Below are positions 9,669-20,096 of a stretch of 64,000 bases of DNA, one piece after another. The stretch is from the NCBI GenBank assembly GCA_016183985.1, contig JACPDN010000004.1, positions 1 through 64,000 on the forward strand. The letters are read 5' to 3'. This stretch comes from Pseudomonadota bacterium (lineage in GTDB: Bacteria; Pseudomonadota; Alphaproteobacteria; Dongiales; Dongiaceae). Numbering within the stretch: position 1 is the stretch's first letter; every line of letters begins with the position of its first letter. The notes below the pieces were generated by a model that ran no database searches, was not told where the DNA came from, and saw only the letters and a list, made by a program, of their open reading frames with translations. A program made the position numbers and the translations under genes.

Positions 9669-11036
9669 ATGGCCTCCGCTGCTGAGCAACTTGCCGCCAA
9701 TATCAATTTCGGTGCCTTCGCCAAGGCCGAAGAGCTCAAGGCGCGCATCTGGTTCACGCTGGGTGCCCTGGTCGTGGCGCGTGTCGGCGCCTATATCCCG
9801 CTGCCCGGAATCGATTCGGCGGCTTTCGCCGCGATCTTCCAGCAGCATTCGGGCGGCGTGCTCGGCATGGTCGACATGTTCGCCGGCGGCGCCATCAGCC
9901 GCATGACGGTCTTTGCCCTTGGCATCATGCCGTACATCTCGGCCTCGATCATCATGCAGCTCCTCACCTCCGTCTCGCCCCAGCTCGAGGCGTGGAAGAA
10001 GGAAGGCGAGTCGGGCCGCAAGAAGATCAATCAATACACCCGCTACGGCACCGTCATTCTCGCCGTGGTCCAGGCCCTTGGCATGGCCAACGGCCTGCAG
10101 AACATGGCCGGCCCCTCGGGCGGCGCCGTGATCAACCCGGGCATGATGTTCGTGCTGGTCACGATCGTCACGCTGACCGGCGGCACGATGTTCCTGATGT
10201 GGCTGGGCGAGCAGATCACCGCCCGCGGCATCGGCAACGGCATTTCTCTCATCATTTTCGCCGGCATCGTCTCGCGCCTGCCGACGTCGCTGGGCCAGCT
10301 GCTCGAGCAGCTCTGGGCCGGCTCGATCTCGGGCTTCCTGGTGCTGACCTTCGCCGTGCTGGCGGTGGTCGTCATCACCGGCATCGTGTTTTTCGAGCGC
10401 GCGCAGCGCCGCTTGATCGTGCAATACCCCAAGCGCCAGGTCGGCAACCGCATGTTCGGCGGCGAATCCTCGCATCTGCCGATGAAGCTCAATGCGTCGG
10501 GTGTCATTCCGCCGATCTTCGCTTCGTCGATCCTGTTGCTGCCACTCACCATCGCCGGCTTCACGGGCAATCAGGATGTCGCCAGCTCTGGCGGTATCTT
10601 CGGCGATACCATGCAGTGGATCCTGGTCCATTTCGGCCATGGCAAGCCGCTCTATATCCTTTCCTACATCCTGCTCATCGTGTTCTTTGCCTTCTTCTAC
10701 ACGGCGATCGTCTTCAATCCGGAAGACACGGCCGAGAATCTGAAGAAGCATGGCGGCTTCCTGCCCGGCATCCGTCCCGGCAAGAACACGGCCGACTATT
10801 TCGACTACGTGCTGACGCGCCTTACGGTCATCGGTGCCGCCTATCTCGCGGTCATCTGCGTCCTGCCGGAAATCCTTATCGCCAATTACGCCATGCCGTT
10901 CTATTTCGGCGGCACCAGCCTGCTCATTGTCGTGTCCGTCACCATGGACACCGTCGCCCAGATCCATTCGCATCTGCTGGCGCATCAGTATGAAGGTCTG
11001 TTGAAGAAATCCAAGCTGAAGGGGCGGCGGGGATGA
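9669..11036 (+). CDS. secY: Protein translocase subunit SecY
   Basis: A 455-residue integral inner-membrane protein, the pore of the SecYEG translocon. Ten hydrophobic segments can be traced. Signatures include RIWFTLGALVVARVGAYIPLPGID at TM1, the plug region after it, GIGNGISLIIFAGI, and the cytoplasmic C5 loop with PEDTAENLKKHGGFLPGIRPG. The stop overlaps the adk start by 4 nt. Confidence 0.98.
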   Translation: MASAAEQLAANINFGAFAKAEELKARIWFTLGALVVARVGAYIPLPGIDSAAFAAIFQQHSGGVLGMVDMFAGGAISRMTVFALGIMPYISASIIMQLLTSVSPQLEAWKKEGESGRKKINQYTRYGTVILAVVQALGMANGLQNMAGPSGGAVINPGMMFVLVTIVTLTGGTMFLMWLGEQITARGIGNGISLIIFAGIVSRLPTSLGQLLEQLWAGSISGFLVLTFAVLAVVVITGIVFFERAQRRLIVQYPKRQVGNRMFGGESSHLPMKLNASGVIPPIFASSILLLPLTIAGFTGNQDVASSGGIFGDTMQWILVHFGHGKPLYILSYILLIVFFAFFYTAIVFNPEDTAENLKKHGGFLPGIRPGKNTADYFDYVLTRLTVIGAAYLAVICVLPEILIANYAMPFYFGGTSLLIVVSVTMDTVAQIHSHLLAHQYEGLLKKSKLKGRRG

Positions 11037-11689
11037 AACTGATATTGCTGGGCCCGCCGGGGGCGGGTAAGGGGACCCAAGCAAAGCGTCTTTACGATCG
11101 TCATCATCTGGTTCAGCTGTCCACGGGCGACATGCTGCGCGCTGAGGTGGCGGCCGGTACACCGCTGGGCGTGGAAGCCAAGAAGCTGATGGAGGCCGGC
11201 CAGCTGGTGCCGGATGCCATCGTCATCGGTATGATCGAGTCGCGGATCGAGCAGCCGGAGGCCAAGGACGGTTTCGTCCTCGACGGCTTCCCGCGTACCG
11301 AGGCTCAGGCGACGGCGCTCGACGAGATGCTGACGCGCCATAAGGCCAAGATCGATGGCGTGATTGAACTTGCGGTGGATGAGAACGCGCTGGTCGAGCG
11401 CATCTCCGGCCGCTATGCCTGCGCCAAATGCGGCGCCGGCTATCACGACAAATTCCAGAAGCCGAAAGTTGCCGGCGTTTGTGATTCCTGCGGTGGGACC
11501 GACTTCACGCGCCGCAAGGATGACAACGCCGAAACGGTCAAAGCCAGGTTGGTCGCCTATCGCCAGCAAACGGCCCCGATTCTCCCCTATTACAAGGGGC
11601 GGGGCCTGCTGCATCCGGTGGACGGCATGGCGGAACTTGATGAAGTCACCAAACAGATCGAACAAGTGTTAACGAAGATCAATCATTAA
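11033..11689 (+). CDS. adk: Adenylate kinase
   Basis: A 218-residue nucleoside monophosphate kinase (ATP + AMP to 2 ADP). The P-loop is GPPGAGKGTQA at residues ~7-17, and DGFPRTEAQ is the family signature. The lid (residues ~125-165) has two CxxC pairs (CAKCG and CDSCG), so it is the zinc-binding lid type. ATGA overlap with secY indicates coupling. No terminator with a clear T-run follows. Confidence 0.97.
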   Translation: MKLILLGPPGAGKGTQAKRLYDRHHLVQLSTGDMLRAEVAAGTPLGVEAKKLMEAGQLVPDAIVIGMIESRIEQPEAKDGFVLDGFPRTEAQATALDEMLTRHKAKIDGVIELAVDENALVERISGRYACAKCGAGYHDKFQKPKVAGVCDSCGGTDFTRRKDDNAETVKARLVAYRQQTAPILPYYKGRGLLHPVDGMAELDEVTKQIEQVLTKINH

Positions 11690-11739
11690 CCATTTGATTT
11701 CGTTAATAAATTAGAATCGCCGCAAACGCGGCCGGACAG

Positions 11740-11767
11740 TTGACGGGCAAGCATTTAGCCATATAAT
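11740..11767 (+). promoter_or_regulatory. Sigma-70-type promoter of the rpsM-rplQ (alpha) operon
   Basis: TTGACG at 11740-11745 and a perfect TATAAT at 11762-11767 are separated by 16 bp in the only sizeable gap (180 bp) of the supercluster after adk. Transcription would start around 11774, giving a leader of about 95 nt before the rpsM GTG. Confidence 0.82.
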
Positions 11768-11792
11768 GCGCGCCTTCTCGACCCACCCGGCT

Positions 11793-11842
11793 GAACCCTG
11801 GGGTTCGGGCGTTTCGACTTGCGTCAATCCAGGGATTGACGC
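11793..11842 (+). promoter_or_regulatory. Structured leader of the alpha operon (two hairpins)
   Basis: Two stem-loops lie in the predicted leader. The first is GAACCC/GGGTTC at 11793-11806. The second is a perfect 9-bp stem GCGTCAATC/GATTGACGC at 11821-11842 with a CAGG loop. No T-run follows, so neither looks like a terminator. The second ends 15 nt before the AAGGAGAG ribosome binding site of rpsM, a position suited to translational autoregulation, as S4 does in the E. coli alpha operon. That role is inference. Confidence 0.45.
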
Positions 11843-11869
11843 TGATCGTATGAATTAAGGAGAGCCGAC

Positions 11870-12247
11870 GTGGCGCGTATTGCTGGCGTGAACATCCCGA
11901 CGCAAAAGCGGGTGATCATCGCATTGACCTACATCACCGGTATTGGCCCGAAGAAGGCTGAAGAGATCTGCGCGAAGGTCGGTATCCCGGCCGAACGCCG
12001 CGTCCATCAGCTGACGGATGCCGAAGTCGGCAAGATCCGTGAAACCATCGACCAGGACTACATGGTCGAGGGCGATCTGCGTCGCCAGGTTGCCATCAAC
12101 ATTAAGCGCCTGATGGATCTCGGCTGCTATAAGGGCCTGCGCCATCGCAAGGGCCTGCCGGTCCACGGCCAGCGCACCCATACCAATGCCCGCACCCGCA
12201 AGGGCAAGGCGGTTGCGATCGCCGGCAAGAAGCAGGCGACGAAGTAA
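11870..12247 (+). CDS. rpsM: 30S ribosomal protein S13 (uS13)
   Basis: A 125-residue S13 starting with GTG ([15 protein letters not shown]). The helix-hairpin-helix [14 protein letters not shown] and the C-terminal [18 protein letters not shown] tail, which reaches the P-site tRNA, are present. AAGGAGAG at 11857-11864 fixes the GTG start. It is the first gene of a promoter-led unit with rpsK, rpoA and rplQ. Confidence 0.97.
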   Translation: MARIAGVNIPTQKRVIIALTYITGIGPKKAEEICAKVGIPAERRVHQLTDAEVGKIRETIDQDYMVEGDLRRQVAINIKRLMDLGCYKGLRHRKGLPVHGQRTHTNARTRKGKAVAIAGKKQATK

Positions 12248-12268
12248 TCTTAAGGATCGGACGATAAA

Positions 12269-12673
12269 ATGGCGAAAGCTGCAGCAGCTGCACAGGCAGG
12301 TCGCGTTCGTAAGCGCGAGCGCAAGAACATCACGTCGGGCATCGCCCATGTGAATGCCTCGTTCAACAACACCATGATCACCATCACCGACGACCAGGGC
12401 AACACGGTTGCCTGGGCCTCGTCCGGCGCGCAGGGCTTCAAGGGTTCGCGTAAGTCGACCCCTTATGCCGCCCAGGTCGCTGCCGACGTCGCCGCGAAGA
12501 AGGCGATGGAGCATGGCGTGAAGACCCTCGAGGTCGAAGTGAAGGGTCCGGGTTCGGGCCGTGAAAGCGCGCTGCGTGCCCTTCAGGCCGCCGGCTTCAC
12601 CATTACGTCGATCCGCGACGTGACGCCGATCCCGCATAACGGCTGCCGCCCGCCGAAGCGTCGCCGCGTCTAA
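12269..12673 (+). CDS. rpsK: 30S ribosomal protein S11 (uS11)
   Basis: A 134-residue S11, platform protein near the E-site. It has [39 protein letters not shown] and the universal ending [16 protein letters not shown]. rpsD (S4), which follows rpsK in many bacteria, is absent here, so rpsD must lie elsewhere in the genome. Confidence 0.98.
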   Translation: MAKAAAAAQAGRVRKRERKNITSGIAHVNASFNNTMITITDDQGNTVAWASSGAQGFKGSRKSTPYAAQVAADVAAKKAMEHGVKTLEVEVKGPGSGRESALRALQAAGFTITSIRDVTPIPHNGCRPPKRRRV

Positions 12674-12686
12674 TCGAATATCGGTT

Positions 12687-12744
12687 CCGGCACCTCGCGT
12701 GCCGGTGCCATGCGCGACGTGTGCGGGAAGCCAACGCTTCCCGC
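12687..12744 (+). promoter_or_regulatory. Two hairpins in the rpsK-rpoA spacer
   Basis: The 162-nt spacer holds a 7-bp stem CCGGCAC/GTGCCGG (12687-12705, 5-nt loop) and a 9-bp stem GCGGGAAGC/GCTTCCCGC (12723-12744, CAAC loop). No T-run follows either, so they are probably RNA structures that tune expression or stability between ribosomal genes and rpoA. Function is unknown. Confidence 0.4.
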
Positions 12745-12835
12745 CATACGCGTTTCTAGGGAACACCGTTAAATCGGATCGCCGGATCGGGAACGACAGA
12801 ATGGTTTCCGGCCGGAATTGAGAAAGGAACGACCC

Positions 12836-13849
12836 GTGATTCAGAAGAACTGGACTGAGCTGATCAAGGCGAACAAGAAATTCGACGCTGGCTTCGATGG
12901 CAAGCGCGTCGGCACGCTCGTCATGGAACCGCTTGAGCGCGGCTTTGCGCTGACGCTCGGCAACGCGCTGCGTCGCGTGCTGCTCTCCTCGCTGCAGGGT
13001 GCTGCCGTGACCGCGATCCACGTCGACGGCGTTCTCCACGAGTTCAGCTCGATCCCGGGTGTCCGCGAAGACGTGACCGATATGGTCCTCAACGTGAAGC
13101 AGATTGCGCTTCGCATGGGTGGCGATGGCCCCAAGCGCATGCGCCTGAAGGCGCAAGGGCCGGGCGAAGTGAAGGCCGGCCAGATCGAAGTCGGCCATGA
13201 CATCGAAGTGCTGAACCCCGATCTGGTGCTCTGCACCCTCGATCAGGGCGCCAATCTCTCGATGGAATTCACCGTCGAATCCGGCAAGGGCTATGTCCCG
13301 GCCTCCAACAACCGTCCGGAAGATGCCCCGATCGGCCTCATCCCGGTCGATGCCATCTTCTCCCCGGTGAAGAAGGTCTCCTACAAGATCGATAACAGCC
13401 GCGTCGGCCAGGTCACCGATTACGACCGCCTGTCGCTCTCGATCGAGACCAACGGCGCCGTGACCCCGGAAGATTCGCTGGCGATCGCCGCGCGCATTCT
13501 CCAGGACCAGCTGCAGCTCTTCATCAACTTCGAAGAGCCGACCGCGGCCGTTGCCGAAGTCGCCACTTCCGAGCCGCCGTTCAACCGCAACCTGCTCAGG
13601 AAGGTCGACGAGCTCGAGCTCTCGGTCCGTTCCGCGAACTGCCTCAAGAACGACAACATCGTCTATATCGGCGATCTCGTTCAGAAGACCGAAGCGGAAA
13701 TGCTGCGTACGCCGAATTTCGGCCGCAAATCGCTCAACGAGATCAAGGAAGTCCTCGCCCAGATGGGTCTCCATCTCGGCATGGAAATCCCGAACTGGCC
13801 GCCAGAGAACATCGAAGACCTGGCTCGCCGGCTCGATGAGCCGTATTGA
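12836..13849 (+). CDS. rpoA: DNA-directed RNA polymerase subunit alpha
   Basis: A 337-residue alpha subunit. The N-terminal assembly domain has [22 protein letters not shown] near residue 35. The C-terminal domain (~250-337) has [37 protein letters not shown], which binds UP elements and activators. The GTG at 12836 (MIQKNW) is chosen because AAAGGA at 12823-12828 is spaced 7 nt; an upstream TTG at 12818 lacks support. Confidence 0.98.
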   Translation: MIQKNWTELIKANKKFDAGFDGKRVGTLVMEPLERGFALTLGNALRRVLLSSLQGAAVTAIHVDGVLHEFSSIPGVREDVTDMVLNVKQIALRMGGDGPKRMRLKAQGPGEVKAGQIEVGHDIEVLNPDLVLCTLDQGANLSMEFTVESGKGYVPASNNRPEDAPIGLIPVDAIFSPVKKVSYKIDNSRVGQVTDYDRLSLSIETNGAVTPEDSLAIAARILQDQLQLFINFEEPTAAVAEVATSEPPFNRNLLRKVDELELSVRSANCLKNDNIVYIGDLVQKTEAEMLRTPNFGRKSLNEIKEVLAQMGLHLGMEIPNWPPENIEDLARRLDEPY

Positions 13850-13861
13850 GATTTGAATCAG

Positions 13862-13889
13862 CATGGGCTGGCCGACCGGCCGGCCCATG
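13862..13889 (+). promoter_or_regulatory. 12-bp hairpin in the rpoA-rplQ spacer
   Basis: Directly after the rpoA stop, CATGGGC/GCCCATG plus a T-G wobble and GGCC/GGCC form a 12-bp stem around a GACC loop. There is no T-run. The 180-nt spacer to rplQ is unusually long for this operon. The hairpin may protect the rpoA mRNA 3' end or partly attenuate rplQ. Confidence 0.4.
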
Positions 13890-14029
13890 TATCTGGGTCA
13901 TGGTGACCCGCCCCTGCCGAGCCTGAGGCCTATCCTTGCGCCGGATTTGGGATTGCCATCGGATCTACGACGGCCGCCGAGACACTCGCCGGCACAACGT
14001 CGCAGGCCAGACACGAAGGAGCTAAGGTT

Positions 14030-14449
14030 ATGCGTCACGGTATCAGCGGTCGTAAACTCAACCGCACCAGCAGCCACCGCAAGGCGTTGTTCATGAATCT
14101 CTCGCAAGCGCTGATCAAGCACGAGCAGATCACCACCACCTTGCCCAAGGCCAAGGACCTGCGCCCGATCGTGGAAGGCCTGATCACCAAGGGCAAGAAG
14201 GGTGGCCTGGCCAACCGTCGCCTGCTCATTGCCCAGCTGCAGAACGAAGCGCTGGTCGAGAAGCTGATGACCGTTCTGGCCACCCGCTACAAGACGCGCG
14301 CCGGCGGCTACACCCGCATCCTGAAGGCGGGCTTCCGTCATGGCGACATGGCGCCGATGGCCGTGATCGAGTTCGTCGATCGCGACGTCAGCGCCAAGGG
14401 CCAGGATTCGGGCCCGAAGCAGGACAAGGCCGAAGACGCCGCCGCCTGA
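14030..14449 (+). CDS. rplQ: 50S ribosomal protein L17 (bL17)
   Basis: A 139-residue L17 starting [37 protein letters not shown] region, with [33 protein letters not shown] at 14016-14027 precedes the ATG. It is the last gene of the supercluster, followed by a strong terminator. Confidence 0.98.
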   Translation: MRHGISGRKLNRTSSHRKALFMNLSQALIKHEQITTTLPKAKDLRPIVEGLITKGKKGGLANRRLLIAQLQNEALVEKLMTVLATRYKTRAGGYTRILKAGFRHGDMAPMAVIEFVDRDVSAKGQDSGPKQDKAEDAAA

Positions 14450-14485
14450 TCCGGCGGGCTCTCGCAGCCGATTAGTTACGGAAAA

Positions 14486-14511
14486 GGGCGGCCTTGTCGG
14501 CCGCCCTTTTT
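14486..14511 (+). terminator. Rho-independent terminator after rplQ
   Basis: GGGCGGCC (14486-14493) pairs perfectly with GGCCGCCC (14499-14506) around a 5-nt loop, followed by TTTTT. AAAA precedes the stem. It ends the alpha operon 37 nt after the rplQ stop. Confidence 0.92.
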
Positions 14512-14591
14512 GCTATCATCTCTATAGCTGTCGCGCGGTCGGCCCGGTGCCGATCGCCATTGGCGACGTCGCACGATAAGTTGGGTCTTGC

Positions 14592-15983
<1,392 letters not shown>

Positions 15984-16002
15984 TGCGGGGAGAGGGGGCG
16001 GC

Positions 16003-17331
16003 TTGAGCGGTCTTTTCGAATCCCAGGCACCCCGTCCGCTCGCCGACCGGCTGCGCCCGCAAAAGCTTGCCGATATCGTCGGCCAGGATCATCTGATCGG
16101 CCCCAACGGCCCCATCACCCGCATGCTGGCCGCAGGCCAGGTCTCGTCGATGATCCTGTGGGGGCCGCCCGGCTGCGGCAAGACGACGCTGGCGAAGCTC
16201 TTGGCCGATGGCGTCGATCTCCATTTCGAACTGCTCTCGGCGGTCTTTTCCGGCGTCGCCGATCTGAGGAAGGTCTTCGAGGCCGCGCGCGAGCGCCGGC
16301 GCATGGGGCAGGGCACGCTCCTCTTCATCGACGAGATCCATCGCTTCAACCGCGCGCAGCAGGATGGATTTCTGCCCTATGTCGAGGACGGCACCATCGT
16401 GCTGGTGGGTGCCACGACCGAGAACCCGTCATTCGAACTCAACGCCGCCTTGCTGTCCCGGTCGCAGGTCTTCGTCCTCAATCGCCTCGATGCCGCAGCC
16501 GAGGAATTGCTGCTCGGCCGGGCGGAAGATCTCATGGGCTACCGCCTGCCGCTGAATGCGGAAGCGCGGGCGGCCCTGCTCGAGATGGCCGATGGCGACG
16601 GGCGCTATCTTCTCAATCTGGCTGAAGAGCTCTTCCGCCTGCCGCCGGAAGTGGAGCTCGATCCGGCCGGCCTGGGCAAGGCCGTGCAGCGCCGTGCGCC
16701 GCTCTACGACAAGGCGCAGGAGGGCCATTACAACCTCATCTCCGCCCTCCATAAATCGCTGCGCGGGTCGGATACCGATGCCGCCCTCTATTGGTTTGCA
16801 CGCATGCTGGATGGGGGCGAAGACCCGCTCTATATCGCGCGCCGTCTGGTCCGCTTCGCGGTCGAGGACATTGGGCTCGCCGATCCGCAGGCGGTTCATC
16901 AGGCGATTGCCGGCTGGGACACCTATAAGCGCCTCGGTTCGCCGGAAGGCGAATTGGCCTTGGCGCAGGTCGTCATTTATCTGGGCACGGCACCCAAATC
17001 GAATGCCGCCTATAAGGCCTATAAAGAGGCGCGCCGGGCCGCCAAGGCCAACGGCTCGCTGATGCCGCCCAAGCATATCCTCAACGCGCCCACCAAACTG
17101 ATGCAGCAATTGGGCTACAGTGCCGGGTATGAGTACGATCACGACGCCGCGGACGGCTTTTCAGGTCAGAATTACTTTCCTGATGGCATGCGGCGCGAAC
17201 GTTTCTATCGTCCGGTCGAACGCGGCTTCGAGCGCGACCTAATCAAACGACAGGAATATTGGGAGAAGCTGCGGGCCAAGCGCCAGCAGCCGCGCTCGGG
17301 CACCGTCAAATCGGATGACGACGAGGATTGA
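16003..17331 (+). CDS. rarA: Replication-associated recombination protein A (MgsA/RarA AAA+ ATPase)
   Basis: A 442-residue AAA+ protein related to clamp loaders; it acts at stalled forks. The Walker A is GPPGCGKTTLAKLLA, Walker B LLFIDEIHRFN, and sensor 1 lies in GATTENPSFELNAALLSR. The C-terminal tetramerisation part includes HYNLISALHKSLRGSD and PKHILNAPTKLM. The frame opens at 15898 inside the protease gene, but the TTG at 16003 gives family length and has GGGGAGAGGGGG just upstream. Confidence 0.94.
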   Translation: MSGLFESQAPRPLADRLRPQKLADIVGQDHLIGPNGPITRMLAAGQVSSMILWGPPGCGKTTLAKLLADGVDLHFELLSAVFSGVADLRKVFEAARERRRMGQGTLLFIDEIHRFNRAQQDGFLPYVEDGTIVLVGATTENPSFELNAALLSRSQVFVLNRLDAAAEELLLGRAEDLMGYRLPLNAEARAALLEMADGDGRYLLNLAEELFRLPPEVELDPAGLGKAVQRRAPLYDKAQEGHYNLISALHKSLRGSDTDAALYWFARMLDGGEDPLYIARRLVRFAVEDIGLADPQAVHQAIAGWDTYKRLGSPEGELALAQVVIYLGTAPKSNAAYKAYKEARRAAKANGSLMPPKHILNAPTKLMQQLGYSAGYEYDHDAADGFSGQNYFPDGMRRERFYRPVERGFERDLIKRQEYWEKLRAKRQQPRSGTVKSDDDED

Positions 17332-17634
17332 CATCCAATTCACATCTAGACCGCGCGGTTTAGCGGCTCCACTGTTCGTTAACGTGCCGGGCAAACCCCG
17401 CGCGCAAATCGTGCCAAAAGGCAAGAGCGAAGGTTTGCACCGGAGGCGGCGTCGATATGCAAGATGAAGGGCTTGTACCGGGATATGCCCTTGGTTACGG
17501 TCCGCGAAGAAAGCCTGACGGAACAGGTAATCCCAATGGGGGATGCGGCTAAACGGCATGAAGCCATAAGGCAAGCCGGGGACGCATTCGGGGTGGTGGC
17601 GGCCATACCGCTGCATTAAGGGCGAGTTGTCAGA
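17332..17634. other. 303-bp spacer with no supported gene
   Basis: Between rarA and the next gene. A minus-strand frame (17239-17640, 133 codons) crosses it but runs into rarA, has no recognisable domain and lacks a good ribosome binding site. No terminator with a T-run is seen. Nothing else is supported. Confidence 0.5.
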
Positions 17635-18291
17635 ATGCAAGATTATCTATCGCCGGAACGCGATCGAGTAGCTCTTATCACTATCGACGCACAGCGCGAT
17701 TTTGTTCTGCCCAATGGCCCTGCCGCCGTCAGCGGATCGATGTCCGCCGTGCCGCAGATGCAGCGCCTGACACAGACTTTCCGTCAGTTGGGCGCGCCCA
17801 TCGTCCATATGGTGCGGCTCTATCGTTGTAACGGTTCCAATGTAGACCTGTGTCACCGTGCGCAGATCGAATCCGGTCAGCGCATCGTCATGCCGGGCAC
17901 GTCGGGTTGCGAGCTCATCGATGATCTGAAACTCGACACCGCGCAGCGCATCGAGCCGGAACTGCTGCTCGATGGCAAACTGCAGGAAGTCGGGCCCAAG
18001 GAATGGATCGGCTACAAGCCGCGCCTCTCAGCCTTCTTCCAGACCCCGGTCGAGGAGCACCTCAAGGCATTGGGTATCAGCACCATCGTCATCTGTGGGA
18101 CCGACTTCTCAACCTCACCGCGCTCCAGTGTCTATGCCGCCGCCAATCGCGACTTCCGCATGGTGCTGGCGACCGATGCCATTTCCGGTGCCACCGATGC
18201 CGGCCTCAATGAACTGGCGCAGATCGGCGTCTATCTGATGGCGACCGACCAGTTGCTGGATTGGCTGTCACGCAGCCGGCAAGCCGCCTGA
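17635..18291 (+). CDS. Isochorismatase-fold (cysteine hydrolase superfamily) protein with Ser at the Cys position
   Basis: A 218-residue protein of the isochorismatase/nicotinamidase fold. The catalytic Asp is D18 (ITIDAQRDF), and a lysine lies in the expected strand (GYKPRLSAF). In the usual CGxxTxxC signature the sequence is CGTDFSTS, so the nucleophile position holds S161 and the following residues are PR. True isochorismatases also lack the Cys, so hydrolysis by another mechanism, or loss of amidase activity, is possible. Substrate unknown. Confidence 0.8.
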   Translation: MQDYLSPERDRVALITIDAQRDFVLPNGPAAVSGSMSAVPQMQRLTQTFRQLGAPIVHMVRLYRCNGSNVDLCHRAQIESGQRIVMPGTSGCELIDDLKLDTAQRIEPELLLDGKLQEVGPKEWIGYKPRLSAFFQTPVEEHLKALGISTIVICGTDFSTSPRSSVYAAANRDFRMVLATDAISGATDAGLNELAQIGVYLMATDQLLDWLSRSRQAA

Positions 18292-18316
18292 TGACCAGCA
18301 CATACGGCCATTCACG

Positions 18317-19330
18317 ATGAGTGGCGTCAAACAATTCACGGTCACCGCGTCCGACGGCGATCAGCGCCTCGATCGCTGGTTCAAGAAGAAGTTCCCGCAT
18401 CTCACCCATGGCCGGCTGGAAAAGCTGCTGCGCAAAGGTGAAGTGCGCGTCGACGGCAAGCGCGCCAAATCCGCCGACCGTCTTGAGGCCGGCATGGTCG
18501 TGCGCGTGCCCCCGCTGGGCGATGCCAACGCGCCGCGCCCCGATCTCGATGAACCCAAAGGCCCCAAGCCGATCACCGAGAAAGAGGCCGAAGCCCTGCG
18601 CAAGACGGTCCTCTTCAAGGACGCCGAGGTTATCGTCATCAACAAGCCGGCGGGCCTCGCGGTCCAGGGTGGCACGGGCCTCGATACCAATATCGATGCT
18701 ATGCTCGACGCCTTGCAGTTCGACGCCGAAGAGCGCCCGCGCCTGGTGCATCGCCTTGACCGCGATACCTCCGGCTGCCTCGTTCTGGCGCGCAGCCAGG
18801 CGGCGGCTCGCAAGCTCACGGCGGCGTTCAAAGACAAGACGGCGCGAAAGATCTATTGGGCCGTCACCGTCGGCGCCCCGAAGATGAACGAAGGCAAGAT
18901 CGACGCGCCCTTGGCCAAGCAAAGTGTCGCCGCCGTCGGTCGCCGCGCGGCCGAGCGTGTGCAGATCGATGAGGAAGACGGCAAGAAGGCCGTCACCTAT
19001 TACGCCGTCGTCGAGCGTGCTCATGACAAGGCCGCCTGGCTCGCCTTGATGCCGCTCACGGGCCGCACGCATCAGCTGCGCGCCCATTGCGTGGCGCTCG
19101 GCACGCCGATCCTGGGTGACGGCAAATATGCCGGCGCCAAGGCGTATTTCGCGCGCGATTCCCTGCACAACCAGTTGCATCTCCACGCGCGCTCGATCCG
19201 CATTCCGCATCCCACCCGCGGCATCATCAATGTGACGGCACCCTTGCCGCCGCATATGCAGAAGACCTGGAAGTTCTTCGAATTCGCCGACGAGCCCGAT
19301 CACGATCCCTTTGCCGGTCTCGACCTCTGA
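18317..19330 (+). CDS. rluC: Ribosomal large subunit pseudouridine synthase, RluC type
   Basis: A 337-residue RluA-family enzyme. An S4 RNA-binding domain (~15-70, RLDRWFKKKFPHLTHGRLEKLLRKGEVRVDGKRAK) precedes the catalytic domain, which has VINKPAGLAVQGG and the motif HRLDRDTSG with the catalytic Asp. RluC modifies U955/2504/2580 of 23S rRNA in E. coli. The extended linker after the S4 domain favours RluC over RluD. The next gene starts right after its stop. Confidence 0.88.
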   Translation: MSGVKQFTVTASDGDQRLDRWFKKKFPHLTHGRLEKLLRKGEVRVDGKRAKSADRLEAGMVVRVPPLGDANAPRPDLDEPKGPKPITEKEAEALRKTVLFKDAEVIVINKPAGLAVQGGTGLDTNIDAMLDALQFDAEERPRLVHRLDRDTSGCLVLARSQAAARKLTAAFKDKTARKIYWAVTVGAPKMNEGKIDAPLAKQSVAAVGRRAAERVQIDEEDGKKAVTYYAVVERAHDKAAWLALMPLTGRTHQLRAHCVALGTPILGDGKYAGAKAYFARDSLHNQLHLHARSIRIPHPTRGIINVTAPLPPHMQKTWKFFEFADEPDHDPFAGLDL

Positions 19331-19331
19331 C

Positions 19332-20021
19332 ATGACCATGCCGCCGGTCGGTCGCTACCGCCTCGTGATCTTCGATTGCGACGGCACGCTGGTGGACAGC
19401 CAGCACAACATCATCGCCGCTATGCAGAAGGCCTTTGGTGCCGCCGGTCGCGCTCTGCCGACGCCGGAGGCCATTCGCCGCCAGGTGGGGCTGACGCTCG
19501 AAGTGGCGATCGCCCGCATGCTCCCGGAAGCGGATGAAACGACCGTCGCGGCGTTGGCTGAAAATTACCGGGTCGTCGTGCGGGCCTTGCGGGCGGGTGA
19601 GGGATTGTCGGAGCCGCTTTATGAAGGCATCCAGGATCTCATCCTGGCCCTCTACCATCCGGAGATTTTTCTCGGCGTGGCCACGGGCAAGAATCTGGTG
19701 GGTCTCGAGCATACGCTCACCCTTCATGGCCTTCGGGAGCGCTTTCACACCCTCCAGACGGCCGATCGGGCGCTTTCCAAGCCCCATCCCGACATGATTC
19801 ATCGTGCCATGGCCGAAACCGCCTGCGAAGCCCCTGAAACGGTCATGATCGGCGACACCAGCTTCGATATGGAGATGGCCCGGGCGGCCGGCGCTACGGC
19901 CATCGGCGTTTCCTGGGGCTATCACCCGGCTGAGGAACTCCTGCAGGCCGGCGCCCACGCCGTTTTGGCCCATCCGGGCGAACTCATCCCCCGTTTGCAA
20001 AGCCTTTCCGCCAGCCGCTAA
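19332..20021 (+). CDS. HAD-superfamily hydrolase, phosphoglycolate phosphatase-like
   Basis: A 229-residue HAD phosphatase. Motif I is FDCDGTLVDS with the nucleophile Asp, motif II lies around VATGKN, and motif III/IV is K(P)HPD ... MIGDTSFDMEMARAAG. A helical cap follows motif I (Gph/PGMB type). The ATG at 19332 is chosen, overlapping the rluC end closely. Alternative roles are other sugar-phosphate phosphatases. Confidence 0.85.
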   Translation: MTMPPVGRYRLVIFDCDGTLVDSQHNIIAAMQKAFGAAGRALPTPEAIRRQVGLTLEVAIARMLPEADETTVAALAENYRVVVRALRAGEGLSEPLYEGIQDLILALYHPEIFLGVATGKNLVGLEHTLTLHGLRERFHTLQTADRALSKPHPDMIHRAMAETACEAPETVMIGDTSFDMEMARAAGATAIGVSWGYHPAEELLQAGAHAVLAHPGELIPRLQSLSASR

Positions 20022-20096
20022 AATCGTGGCCAGCGTGTCCGGACGGGTGGTTCTCGCCCCAACCGGTTGCCGCGAAGAAGGCGGAGAGGAAGCCAT

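Noticed and set aside
17239-17640. Minus-strand 133-codon frame between rarA and the cysteine-hydrolase-like gene
   Set aside because: It runs into rarA, lacks a recognisable domain and has no convincing start, although an aromatic-rich stretch makes it not wholly random-looking.
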